A stretch of 64,000 nt of DNA from assembly GCF_035582795.1 (NCBI RefSeq), contig NC_134368.1, forward strand, positions 37,482,001-37,546,000. Direction: 5' to 3'. The notes under the pieces are model-generated. The model was not told the DNA's origin. It ran no database searches and saw only the letters and a list, made by a program, of their open reading frames with translations. The translations under genes and the position numbers were made by a program. This stretch comes from Mycteria americana (taxonomy: Eukaryota; Chordata; Aves; Ciconiiformes; Ciconiidae). This document shows, piece after piece, positions 1 through 11,799 of the stretch. The stretch's first letter is position 1. Every line of letters begins with the position of its first letter.

Positions 1-212
1 GTAGGGGGGTAGAAAAGGAGTAAGGAAGCTTGCCAGCAAACCTCGTGAGTCCAGGGGTTGTTGAGCCTTGCATTGTATAATTGAAGTTGATGCTGGGTTT
101 GGATGCGCTGATCGAACGTGACCTTCCACAAACAGATGTGAGGAACATAAGACAGCAAAATATAAACATTTGGATGAGCTAATATTACAGCTTTTCCAGC
201 AAAATAATGCTC

Positions 213-268
213 AGACACTTGGTGTTTCAACAGGTGACGTAGACACTTGGTCTTTCAACAGGTGACGT
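213..268. repeat. 28-bp tandem duplication, two copies
   Basis: Copy one is 213-240 and copy two 241-268, back to back, with a single G/C difference. Each copy ends in CAGGTGACGT, which joins an E-box-type CAGGTG to a TGACGT CRE-like half site. The duplication therefore doubles a potential bZIP/bHLH docking site, but no function is shown by the sequence. Confidence 0.9.
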
Positions 269-796
269 GCAAGCAGCATGGCGTGCTTGTGCATGTATGA
301 GGTTTCAAAAATTAAGTTGCTGTGTAAGTGAAGCTGAGTAGGGGATTAGGGAAGAGTACCCTGTTACTGCAAAGGGTCGGTGTGATTACATATATCTTCA
401 GAGGCTTAGGGGTGATTGAGCTTCACTTTGGGCTCAACTCATTATGTAGAAGAGAGGATTGCCAGAAAGAACAATTACTGATCCTAATTTCTTCTAGAAC
501 TTAAAGTTTAAAGGACAAGTTTAGTCTGTATTCTCATAAAAAATGTTTGCAAGCTTTCTGAGGAGAAAACTGCATGCTTTCTTGAAGGAATTGGGGAGCA
601 GTCAACTGCACTGACATACAGTATTTGGTATTTGACTGTGCCTGAAGGCACTGCAAGGTGTGGGGTGCTGCAGAGAGTAGACAACGTTGGAAGAATTCCC
701 TGGAGTTGGAGACACCTCTGCTTTTCCCTTCCTGCAGGACGGTAGGGATGGCACTAACCAACTTCCCATCTTCTAATGGCCACAAACGGTAAGGAA

Positions 797-844
797 CAGC
801 CCTCTGTGCTTGTGCAGTGGCAGCCCTCTATGCTCGTGCAGTGG
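797..844. repeat. 24-bp tandem duplication, two copies
   Basis: Copies at 797-820 and 821-844 differ at two bases (A for G, C for T). Both differences are transitions, consistent with a recent small duplication. No coding or promoter context is visible. Confidence 0.88.
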
Positions 845-3184
845 TGCTGGCTTGCAACTCAAAGCAAAAGCAAGTCTTTGCTCATTGCTCATCTGCTGCT
901 GTTCCCTTGCAGGTGACCCACGCTCAGTTCTGCACAGCCTGCTACACAGGGTCTTAGATCTGCCGCATCGGAGGAGAATAAAGCTAAAGCATGGTCTGGG
1001 GCACAGGGACTGTCTGAAGAGCTGCACCGTGCCGCGTTCTGCTGCGACAAGGAGATAAGTGGCCCCGAAGGCTGAGCCTCTCCAGCTTCTAGTGACTGCA
1101 GAGAGGGAACTGCATTCATTGCACTTCTCAGGTCATGCTCATTCTACGCAACGATGCTGGATGATCAGCTATTCAAAGCCATCTGGACTCGTTTGTCTAT
1201 TTAAGTAGAGCTCTGGGCTAATCTTGCCAATTACCTAATCGTCTTGTACCACTGAGAACAGTAGCGCAGAGATGTCTCTGTAGCGCTTATTCATTTGGGT
1301 GGGTTTTACGCACTTCATACCTATGCTTCCTTTATTTTGCTGCACCATGTGAGCTGCCTGCAAGGCCTGGGGGAACTGAATGGAGAGGCTCTGGAAGGCT
1401 TCTCTGGGTCAGGGTTTTGCACCCAAGGTGCAGGATGGAGGCTTTGTCACGAGAATGATGACTTTCCCCTAGCTTGCGGAAGGGTCCTTGGTTTTCTTTC
1501 CTTATAACCTTGCATAACACAGCAGCTGCTCATGAAGGTTTTCATTTCTGATTTCTCTCTCCTGGTTTGCAGCCATGCTCCTGAGAGCCAAATTGGGAGT
1601 GATTCCCAGTCCAGATGTGATAGTAGCTCTCTGGGGGACGCTGCTGCCCTGCTGCAGACAGAGAAGCAGAGTACATGGATGGTTTTAAGCAACCCGTGAT
1701 GTTGGTCTCAGGAGTCCTTGCTGGCTTGCTCTTTTTGTTCAGTCTGGGATTTGGATTACCCAGCAGCGCATGTGTCAGCTCAACCCTCTTACGGGTTACA
1801 TACCATAGTCCTCTACAGGAGCCTCAGATAAATGTTGTTTTAAACACTGCATCTTTCAACTTGGTCCACAATTTACCAATGTGATATGCAACCTGTGTAA
1901 GACTGATCATTTCTAATGCTATAGAATAAATGTTCATCTCAAGGCTGGCCTGTCGTCCTGGTGTGGGAGATGTGGAATAACTGTGCTGGGTAGCAGCGTA
2001 GCGGAGGAAAGGGCTCTGCCTGGGAAATGCGGTCACGGTGTGACAACAGCATGCACACTGTCAATGCACAGACTCTCTCTGGAACAAAAAACAAGTTAGG
2101 AAGTAATGATTGAGATATTAAAACAAATTTTCATCAAGTAATGGGTTTAACCTGACAATATCTTCTTCCTATCCACAACCCAAAGATTTTGCTGTTGCTA
2201 TTGACTTCACCTGGAAAGCACTCTGGATATTATCAGGACAAGTAGCCTGATGAAATTTAGGATGGATATACCATTAGATGCCTGGTGCTTTAGTTATGAT
2301 GTTACAATACTGATAAGGTGTGTAGTCACTACGTCCTGCACTTATTTGCAAGACTGTTCAGTCAGGGTAAGATACCGATTGCATTCTGCTCAGTTGTGCA
2401 GAGATCTTTTGACTAAACATCTCTCCATAATCTTTCTGAATTTCATTCGCACTATGTACTTTCAGGTGCTGTACATATAAACGAGAATATTCCCCACTTT
2501 GTCGGTCCCTTGGCAAACCTGGGTATTGGTTTAATATTTTTTTTCTTTCCACTCAACTCAAGTATTCTTGTCACTTGTGAAATTTGTAGCAAGTCTAATA
2601 TTATTAAATATATGTAGTTTTCTGAATAAGTTCTACTTCAAATGTAAGCACACAAACTGTGTATGAATAAAACAGATACAGGAAAACGAAAGTCTACAAC
2701 ACAGCATCATGTTGAAAATGAATGTTTCGTAATCATCCTGAAACACAGCGTATGAGTTCTGGACTTATTTCCAATAATTGCAAACAGGAGAAAGAATTAC
2801 TAATCCTGACTAATGTGTCCCAAGCAAGTGCTTTTCTATGACCTGAAGGACTGAAATGAAATCCATTTGTTTGCTTGCTTTGGAAAAGAAGCAGTTTTTC
2901 TGCGTGGAAGGAAGCAGGACAGAAATATGACTCCTGGGGAAGAAAGAGGAATTTAACAGGCCTGCAAATCCCCCTGATTCTCCCCACTGACCACATCTTC
3001 TCATTCTTGGCCCTCTTCCCACTTTGCAAGAAAAAAAAGGATGCTAATACCAGGTTTTATAAAAAACCCCCACACTTTCCCTAACTGAGAAGCCGAAACA
3101 CTTTTGTGCCAGGAAGTTACTGAAAGAAGGAGCAAGCGTACATTGAGCTGAGCAAGGGTGTCTGAGGAAGAAGAATGAACTCTC

Positions 3185-3207
3185 TTTTTTTTTTTTTTTT
3201 TTTTTTT
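3185..3207. repeat. Poly-T run of 23
   Basis: An uninterrupted T homopolymer. It may be the reverse-strand A tail of an old insertion, but no recognisable element lies to its left, so I call it only a mononucleotide repeat. Confidence 0.9.
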
Positions 3208-5843
3208 AATTAGGGATTTAGGTCTGGATTTGGAGTTGCTGGTTCAAAGAGGAAACATTAAGCAAATTGGAGATGGCTTTCTTTTGATCAGACTTTACCA
3301 CGTGGAAAGCCAGGGGAATCTTGTCCTGGATTTCAGTGGAAGTAGGGCTGCGAGAGTCAGACTAACCTGAGAGGCCCTCAGCACCAAAAGTTACCTTGTT
3401 TCTGTAGGACTGGGAGTCATTTGTAAAGAATTTCAATGCACAAAAATAATTACATAAATCTTAAAGTTGGAGTGTTTTCTGAAAGATACAAGTAGCTTCC
3501 TATGAATTTGAAACAGTATTTTTGACCTTTCACTTTGAATTTGTTTCATGTTTTTATTTCTTAAGGATATTTAACCAATTACTTTCACAGTTGCGGTCTC
3601 AAATGAGTAAAACACAAGACCCTCCCTCCAAAAAAACATATCTAGAGTTCTGCTTCCCTAGATTTAGACTGCTCTTTTTTCTAACCAGCGGTGCTACGCA
3701 ATTGCAATTTGGTGAGGAGGCCCTTTTGTATTTGCGTGTCCTGCAGAGAAGTCCCTGCTTGGTGCCACATGGTCTATCAGTGGAAAAGCTCAGTAATGGT
3801 TTTTTCGTGCGAAACTTCTTTAATATCATGAAGAGTTTGGATACTTGAAGTTTTCAAATTGTCAGAGAGACTTGGTCAAACCCATTTGCTTTGGTACTGT
3901 AAAACTCTGTGGGAATCCTTTATGGATGCTGAAGGGAATCTTTTACGTGCTGGAGAACTTGCATCTTAAGACATACATATTCTTAAGTTGTATGTGCGTT
4001 TAAAATCTGATCATACCAAGGGTAGATACTAGTGTGGAAAACTAGTGCCATCTTACTGTAGATAAAAACTCACTAAGCAGCAATAGATCTTCTAGGCAGT
4101 ACACTGCACCCGCTGTGAATTATTAATATCCTAATCTAGATTCTGTTGAAGCTACAGGAAAGACTTTCATCAACTCCAGAAGAAGTTGAATGAGGCTATT
4201 AGCTGGCCCTAGTGTTCATGTGCGTACGTAATCACGCTAAGGGACTGCTAAAAATTGAGTGCTGGCTTATTAGTTACTATAGTGATAAGGAGGAGACCAT
4301 TACGATGTATGGCCTGTTTGGACTGGTTGAAAAAGGTTGAAGACAATCTCTGCATTTCCCCCCGCGTCCCCCACTTTTTATTTCCATTTCACAATTCTTA
4401 TCAAATTAACCTGTCAGAAATGTCCTCATGGTTTGCCACCCAATGCTACAGTAGGCGATAAAAGTTTCAGGGAACATGGGTTGCCATGCTTTAGCTGGGT
4501 AGATTTTCCTGAGGTTTAGGATGACGTAGCTTTTACTTTGTGTTCTGAATGACTGCACGATGCTGCGGGACACTGACACGTTTTTGTGGCATTCTAGGCA
4601 AGCTCAGACCGTCTTCTCATGGGAGGGGAAACTCCTTCTGCACGGGGCAAAGCCATGCCCTCCACCGCTTTCCGGGAACGTGATAAAGGTCCTTTCATCC
4701 CTGTGAAAGCAAGATGTCTGATAACTCAGCATAGTTTGTGGCTGTGGTTGCTCCCAGGGTTTATAGCCTGGGCTTTGAAAGGGGTTTTTTTTCTGTGCTT
4801 AGTGGGGTAGATAACCGTCGAGAGGAAGTTGCATTCTTCAAGCCTTTGAATGGAAAAAAGAGAATACGGAGTGTGCCGAAGGAAAACGAATGAACTCCTA
4901 TTTTTACAAAGGTAAAAGACATCTTTCAGTGTCAGCAGTTACCACCGACGGTTCAAGATGAGTCCGTGCATAGTAAGAGGGACTTGCTGCAGGATGCACC
5001 TGGTGTAGCGTTGCTTTCTTTGCAAAGGGGGTACAGAACATGAGGATGGTGTGTGCTCACCCGCAGGGCTCCCTGCGGCCCCGGCCGAGGGGGTCATACG
5101 CCAGCTGAAGGCAGAGCGGAGCTGTGCCATTACAGAGGACGAAGCAATTGCCATGAGGGGAAAAATATTATCCTACTTTCTGGAAAGGTTACTAGCTCTT
5201 GGATTTTTTTTTCCTTTATTTTTTGTTAACAGCTAATTTTAAATTTCTAGATTTTCTAATTTGTTACCAGCTAATCTCTAAATTGTTATCTAAAGGCTAC
5301 CTCTGCTTTATATTGCCTGTTAAGGTGCGTTAGTCAAAGAGAGCAGAGGGAAGTTTGCATTCGCACTCTTGTAATGTGAAAGAGCCTATGCAACCCGCAC
5401 ATTTGCAATTATTTTTTTTTTTAATGCCAAAACCTGAAGGGGAAGTATAGGATGCTGAACTTTTTACCACACTTGAGAGTTGCTAAACAATTGTGAAGTT
5501 TGTGGTTTCACTCTAAGACACTGTGGGTTTAGCGAAAAGAGCAGCACCTGTATTTAACCCTGGAGGTGTGCAGTTAATAACCTAAACACAAAAACGAGTA
5601 AGCAAAAAAACTTCCTTGTCTGGGCTTATTGGATAATTTTCAGCTTGTCATTAACTCAGTCAAGCCAAACTGATATCTGCTGCATTCCTCAATGATTTGT
5701 GCCAAATCATATGTTTCGACCCTCAGTAATTTCAGCTGCAAGTCTATTTTAATCTTGCTGGGTTTTTTTACATGTACTCAGCGCTCCACACTAATACCCC
5801 TGGGTCCTCATTCTCCATGGTCACTTCAGGCAAATAAAAGTTT

Positions 5844-5861
5844 GGGGGGGGGGGGGGGGGG
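5844..5861. repeat. Poly-G run of 18
   Basis: Eighteen consecutive G residues. The run could fold into G-quadruplex and is likely to vary in length between individuals and in sequencing. Confidence 0.92.
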
Positions 5862-5929
5862 ATCTTCCCGAAATGCGTGTATTTTTGAAGTTCTGTCAGC
5901 AAATCCTCATATAACGGAAACTGGAAGTG

Positions 5930-6360
5930 TGACTGCAGCCGTACCTGCTGCCACGCAGGTGAGGCGGGAATGCGAACGCAGCTTCCGTGCCCTGGCCAGC
6001 TACGGCCCCGGCAGCTGGGAGGCACGGGCTCCTCCGTGACCTTGGGGCGAGCGACCTTGGGGCGAGCATTGCCACCTGTTGCTCTTTTTACAGAAAAGCC
6101 GCCCGTGCCAGCCAGCAAGAGCCAGCGCTGACCTCTCCGGAGAGAAGCACACGGAGCCCAGGAGGGCAGCGCAGCACCCTGGCAGAGCAGGCTGGTTTAG
6201 AGTACACAAAATGCTTGCGACTGGCACGAGACCCCCGGCCTTCGCACGCTGTCGCCGCTGCGAAGAGCCCCTGCCTGCTGGCCCCGCGGGTGTCTGCAGC
6301 CAGCATTGCTGGGACCACAACCAGACGCTCCAGGCACTAGGGCTGGCTGCTGTTGCAGGG
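5930..6360. other. CpG-rich block in intergenic DNA
   Basis: About 430 bases are visibly richer in G+C and CpG than the flanks, with roughly 13 CpG in the first 130 bases by eye, while surrounding DNA has almost none. It contains a 15-bp tandem duplication at 6,038-6,067. No TATA-like box or splice donor tied to an open frame could be assigned. It could be a small CpG island acting as an upstream promoter or enhancer, or a GC-rich repeat remnant. The open frames that cross it on both strands are GC artefacts. Confidence 0.5.
6038..6067. repeat. 15-bp perfect tandem duplication
   Basis: Units at 6,038-6,052 and 6,053-6,067 (GACCTTGGGGCGAGC) are identical. They lie inside the CpG-rich block. 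Confidence 0.92.
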
Positions 6361-6598
6361 AGCATAGATTAAACTTGCTCTTTCAAATTGATGGGTTGTA
6401 TGAGTTCTCTCTGTAACTTCTCTATAACTTTTCCTTATACATCTCTATAACTTCAAAATACAAAAAATGAATGGCGGCTCAAATAGCAAAAGAAATTGTA
6501 AACTGTCCATATATCTTGAAGTAAAATAATTGCTTTCAGTTTGGCTAATCTAAACTTAAGTTCGGCTTAATCAAATAATTTTTATTTAACATTAAACT

Positions 6599-6624
6599 TA
6601 ATTTTAAGTCTGAACTTAAAATTA
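6599..6624. repeat. Perfect hairpin, 11-bp arms
   Basis: Arms TAATTTTAAGT (6,599-6,609) and its exact reverse complement (6,614-6,624) flank a CTGA loop. The surrounding 90 bases repeat the words CTTAA and TTAAG several times. The arms are very AT-rich, so chance is a reasonable explanation. Confidence 0.85.
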
Positions 6625-7247
6625 TTGCTCTTTTCACCTACCGTATTGATCTATTAATTTCTTAGCTCCTAACTCTGTTTCTCTCTTCAGCCAGGGAGAA
6701 TATATATACGCTGTCATGCTGTCTTTGCCTTGTGGAAAAAAAAGTCATTATCTAAATAGTGACCCAACCGCTGGGGTCTTTTGCCTATATATCAAACTTC
6801 AGGCTGGTCACTTGTTTTCAAAGGTGCTATATGGTTTTGTTGAGAACAGGTCCTAGCCACTGAGAAGCAGTGATTGTACTGGGTTGTTTGGTGGCAGCCG
6901 GGACTCACTAGCCCATTCTAGAGGCTCTAGTTCCGTTTCCTTAATCGATACCTTAAAGTTTGAAAGAGTCAAGGACCATCATCCTTACTGATTCTTACAA
7001 CAGAAAGACTCAGGCACCATAAAGCAATAAACAAACTAGTATGGAGAGATCCTGGTTAGGATTTTGAGGTGTTCACGTGTTGCTCCAGCCAGAAGCTGGC
7101 CGGCGTCAGTCTCCCTGGTCTGCCCGCAGACTGCAGGGCACTTGCAGCCAGCAGAAGCTTCTCTGTGTGTTCTGTAACATGTGTGAGGGCCATCATACTT
7201 CATTTTAGGGTCTCCATGTGCTCTATAAATTCCAACTTTATGGTAGT

Positions 7248-7282
7248 GATTAAGAGACTCTCTTTTTGAGAATCTCTTAATT
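7248..7282. repeat. Hairpin, 15-bp arms with T5 loop
   Basis: Arms 7,248-7,262 and 7,268-7,282 are reverse complements at 13 of 15 positions around a five-T loop. Confidence 0.8.
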
Positions 7283-7823
7283 AAAGCCTCAGAAATACAT
7301 AGATGTAGTCATATAAAATTTGTATTATCACACAGAGGTTAAAAACCTTGAAATAGGATCTGCCACTGTTTCACAGCAAAAAATATCAGGAAGGAACTTA
7401 ACGTACTTATTTTTGAGACAGAGTAAATTAGGTTTCTTTGTCTCTAGTAAAGTTTGTTGCTGCTAGGTATTTCTAAGCAGAGATTTTGGAAAATAAGATT
7501 TGAAAGCACCGATATGTAGATGTCCCCAAATGTGACATAAAGTTAAGCACTTCAAATAATAATGTTTAATAACATTAAGCAGTTTGTTACATGAAGTAGT
7601 ACTCAAATATTCCTCCAGGCCCATATCTATATGAGAAATAGGGATTTCATTACCAGGATGCATAATGAAAGATATTTTTCCAAAGAGAAACGCCTACCTA
7701 GAGCTTTAAACGGTGTTGGATGTAGCTGACTCTAGGGGGTTTGCATCTTAAAATATAAGAAAACAACATAGAGAATAAACTTAAACCATTAAACTATCCC
7801 TAGACATGTTCATGAGCCCCTCC

Positions 7824-7905
7824 CACAAGACAAGAGGTTGCACATCATCTCCTCACTGAGTGAGTCCTCAGTAGGGACCACCGGTGTGCAACCTCCTGTC
7901 TCGTG
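7824..7905. repeat. Long inverted repeat, 22-bp arms
   Basis: The arms are 7,824-7,845 and 7,884-7,905, reverse complements at 19 of 22 positions, with a 38-base loop. The loop itself contains the near-palindrome CTCACTGAGTGAG. Two of the three differences become G-U pairs if the minus strand is transcribed. It may be a small foldback element or a fortuitous hairpin. Confidence 0.8.
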
Positions 7906-8091
7906 TGGGGCAGGAGAAAGGAAGCAACCTCAAGCAGCCTTGCATGTGCCTCTGGGCAGGAGCTTGAATGCTGGCGAGGGGAGGACAGCTTGCAAGGACA
8001 AACGTGCCCCTGCGTGGGGCAGAGGCTCCCGCATCCCGTACCAGGGATCCCTCTGCACCAGTAGGTGCTGCGTGAGGCGATGGAGGGTGGC

Positions 8092-8138
8092 ACTGATGGC
8101 AGACCACTGATGGCAGACCACTGAGGATGGCAGACCAC
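8092..8138. repeat. Short tandem repeat, about three units
   Basis: ACTGATGGCAGACC occurs twice in direct succession, followed by a third unit expanded by three bases (ACTGAGGATGGCAGACC). Confidence 0.88.
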
Positions 8139-9205
8139 GGCTGGAGCCAGGGATGATCCGGGGTATGATAAAGTGAGGTCTCCGCAGTGGGTGGTTGAGG
8201 TGGTAGGTGTCGTAAGCATGGCAGTGGGACGGGCTGGGGAAGCACCCGGTCAGAAGTGATGGCTTGACCGGCTCGTGCTGTTCAGGAATGGGATAGGGGA
8301 ACTTCATTTCCAAGAACGACTCAGTGTCCCAACTCTAGAGCTTGCTCGGGTTCATGCACTATGGCAGAGTGCACGCTAGTCAGTGCTCACCGGCAGGGAA
8401 ACGGTGCCAGTACCTTGTAGCTATTTCGTGTAGACAACTGGATAAATGCTCAACATGTAATTTGATTCATGGTGGTTCCTGATAACACAGACATGGCCAA
8501 ACAATGCTTATTTTCCGCTTATTAACACCATTTTACCAAGGAGAGGCATATTTAGCCTGTTTTTCATGTCTATTTCCTATAGCTGGGAGTTTGCATAGGA
8601 AGGTTTGTTATTCACAAGCCAGACCTATTTGTTTTCCTGTGCAGCACAACTCAGTGAATCACACCATCCCAGTGCAGGGGGTGGAATTGTTTCCACCCAC
8701 TTCCAGAGACAATACAGGTGATTTATGATGAAGGGCCTTGACAAGTTGTTCTTTTAATCCCTGGATTGGCTTTTATCCAAAATGAAGAGGTAGTTTACTG
8801 ACGTACCTTGTTGTGGATTACTTTAATGGAGTGTATGTTGGCCACGCTGATCTTATCCACGTCCTACAAGCCTTTTATTAAAAATATTCCCAGGACTCAT
8901 CTTCCCCACAGCGTTAACCTGTGTGGTGGCTCTAGCTCTCGCCCTGTCTAAACACAGCCTTGCAGCGAAGCGTGAAGGAGTGTGCAACCTCAGTTTTGTA
9001 GCCAAGAAGGAGAATTAACTAAAGCCTGAGGTACTCCGGCTGCCAACCTGAGCTCCCTGCACTTAGTCCCCCTTTCCCACAGGAGCCAAGCACTGAAGCA
9101 GGGTTTGCCACACGTGGGAATCGTAAGGTTTTTCCAGAAGCCTGTGCTTCAGCATCTTTTTATACTCAGTGGCTTGCGTGGGTGGCTCCTGTGAATCTTC
9201 TCCCT

Positions 9206-9228
9206 CTGTTGAAGCCAGGCTTCAACAG
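9206..9228. repeat. Perfect 23-bp palindrome
   Basis: CTGTTGAAGCC, a central A, then the exact reverse complement GGCTTCAACAG. Symmetry stops precisely at both ends. It could be a dimeric protein-binding site or a cruciform; no neighbouring gene explains it. Confidence 0.93.
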
Positions 9229-11799
9229 CCTGATAACCTCCAAGGCCTGCTCACCCATCATCTTGGGCTGGCGTCTGCAGGCTTGCCTTGTTTGGCACGT
9301 GATGGGCTCGGGCAAATGAGATGTGGGGCCATCCTTTCAAAAGCAGAGCTCTGTTAACACACATGGTTTAAGCGTTGTGACACAGGTGTTATATGAAAAT
9401 GCAAAAGACAGAATTGATGTACATGTTCCAGTTTGCAGACGTGTTTTGTAAGAAATAAGGTTCGTTGAGGCTTTTTTTGAATGCTAGGCACTAATTTAAA
9501 ATCAGAGCATCAAAATCACTATGTACAAGCTCTTTGGCTTTTGGAAAGGACTTGGTCCTTTCCTTTGGTTAATTCTTTCTGTGTTCCTTTTCTGGCCCCC
9601 GTAGGCACTAACATTGAGTTGGAGGAGCCCAAATGAATCCTTGTAGTGATGGAGCACGCTGGTTAGCTGGCCGGTTCAGGGAGGTGAGCACGCTCAACTC
9701 CAGACCTCCTTTAAAAGCAGATGTTCCTTGCCATGACACCTGGCCTGCTCCCGGGGCTGAATTTGTGCTCGTGCACCAATACTCATTAGAAATAGTTGCG
9801 AGGAGGTGTGGGTATGTGAAGAATGTGAAAACCTGCTGTGCATTTGGAGGTCATTGCTGGCAAGGGATGTTCAATATGCTGTAGTCCGGCACTACTTGGA
9901 GCTCTGCTGCTCAGTTTTGTGTTAAACGTATGCTGGTGAAGTGTAAACTGTAGCGAATAAAACAACTTACTCCCTTTGTCAGCCAGAAAAGATTGTGCTC
10001 ACGATACGTTCCAGCCGAAGAGACGGTATTTTATTTTTTGACACAGACACTTCGTTTCTTAGTTGGAGTTTAAACATAATAAATATTTAACTTCTGAGCT
10101 TTCTTGCTCTGATTATCTCTGTGTAATATTTTACTTTAATATTGAGTTAAGCAAACAGAACTTTATTGTCATTTTATGTATTTCTGTAATGTAGCTTTAT
10201 ATGTTGCAGCTTCTGTTCTCAAGTAGATTTCAGAAGTAAAGAATGTAAACATTTATCTTTTTTGTGTGATGCCTTTGACCCTCCTCCGAAGGATAGCTAT
10301 GCAGAGGAATGGTGATTGGGGAAAATACTTTTCCCACTTTTTACAAGAGGAAAAGTGAACAAATGGGCACGGTTGGCTTGTTTGTATTGCACTGGCAGAA
10401 ACAAACAGCAGAACATCCTTCTTATGTTTGTGGTTTTACTTAAATAACTCTCAAATTTGAAAAGCTTCATGTTGATTGTTTGGATGAAGCAAGTAGTAAA
10501 CTTGTTAGCAAACTTGCGCACATGTACAGCTTGGAGGAGGAAGGGGGGAAATGCAGCCTGTGAACCAAAGTTCAGAGAACGAAAAAGGACTGGTGGCAAA
10601 TGAACTGGCTTCAGCACAATTTAATCTGCTGTTGCTTTATGCTGGCTTTTCCGGTCCTCTGTCACAGGTGTACACAGATACCTTGTCCTTTGAGGAAGAA
10701 CATTCTTGTTAGCCTGACGTAAGCAAGCTGAATCAGTTATGGCCAGGTCGTCTTATTTTTACGGGACAGAACACTATTTCCATAGGACTCCTCTATCTCC
10801 TTCCTATTTTCTGGGGTTCAAACTGACACCCCAGTGCTGTGGGAAGGGCAGTTGCTGTGTGCTGAGTGTGAACTAAACGGGGACTTTGTCAGTTCCTACC
10901 AGCTGCTGGTCAGCAGAAGATCCCAAACCATAAGCTACGTATTTATCTTCAAGGGAGCAGGGGGCAGGAGAAGGAGAAATAGTTGATAAACAAAGACAGT
11001 AATGGAAGGTGGAAGGAATGGTAGGTATAGATGAAAAATCTTTTCTGTATTTAAAAATCCCACAAAATCCTCAAAACCCAACTGAAAACATATATTTGCT
11101 ATTTAAGTTGGCTTTCTAGTTTTGTTTCTATTTTTTTTTCTGAACAATCTCTCTCTATATATTTGTGTACGTATGTATATATATATCATGTCTCTTTTCT
11201 GGTTTGCAATAGAAGTTTTGCAAATGTTTTTTTCCTGTGCTTTTATACAGAGGATTTCATAAACGCTTTATTTTTCTGGCTAGATATCTCAGTGTCTAGA
11301 AAACCTGTATTTCACGGAACTCATTACATTCATGACTTCCTTACTTCTGTCTTTCTAAGCTGAAAGCTATTTAAGGTAACGTAACAAGTGTGACTGAAGC
11401 ATGGTTTAGGCTGGCCCTGTGCAGACCTTCATCTGCCAGTACAGCTCATTTATGACATCAGAATGTTTGAGTTTGCGTTCATTCGCGCGTAAGGAAGACA
11501 GATGACTATGGTCCTCAGGAATCCCCCTAAATATATTTTTCTCTCTGACCTAGGCCAGAATTTCTTACTTCTGGGAGGCTCTTACCTTTAGGATATTTGC
11601 TGTTGTGCCCGATACGATGTGTTGTTTCTTCAGGTGAAAACGCACCTGTATAGTGATGGCATAGAAATAACCAGATTCAGTCATCCTAAACAAGCCAGCC
11701 ATCTGTTGCAAGTCTACAACACCTTGTTCTAGTCTCTTCTTCACACAGTACCTTTTTGTCCAGCTCCAGCTGTCATACAACCTCAAAGAAACTTAGGTC

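Larger units (their letters stand above)
1..5929. other. Intergenic DNA upstream of ACSL1, left block
   Basis: No exon, RNA gene or recognisable transposon is supported here. The open frames are short, overlap on both strands, and lack splice signals or family resemblance. The stretch is mostly AT-rich single-copy-looking DNA. It holds two short tandem duplications near the left edge, a 23-base T run and an 18-base G run, all listed separately. Confidence is that no gene was recognised, not that none exists. Confidence 0.6.
6361..11799. other. Intergenic DNA, no gene recognised
   Basis: AT-rich DNA without a supportable gene. The notable structures are three inverted repeats (6,599-6,624; 7,248-7,282; 7,824-7,905), a short tandem repeat at 8,092-8,138 and a 23-bp palindrome at 9,206-9,228. 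Open frames around 7,840-8,310 overlap on both strands in GC-rich sequence and have no splice support. Confidence 0.55.

Noticed and set aside
5692-6372. Six overlapping frames of about 76-121 codons
   Set aside because: They come from the CpG-rich block, lie on both strands and show no domain, signal peptide or splice context.
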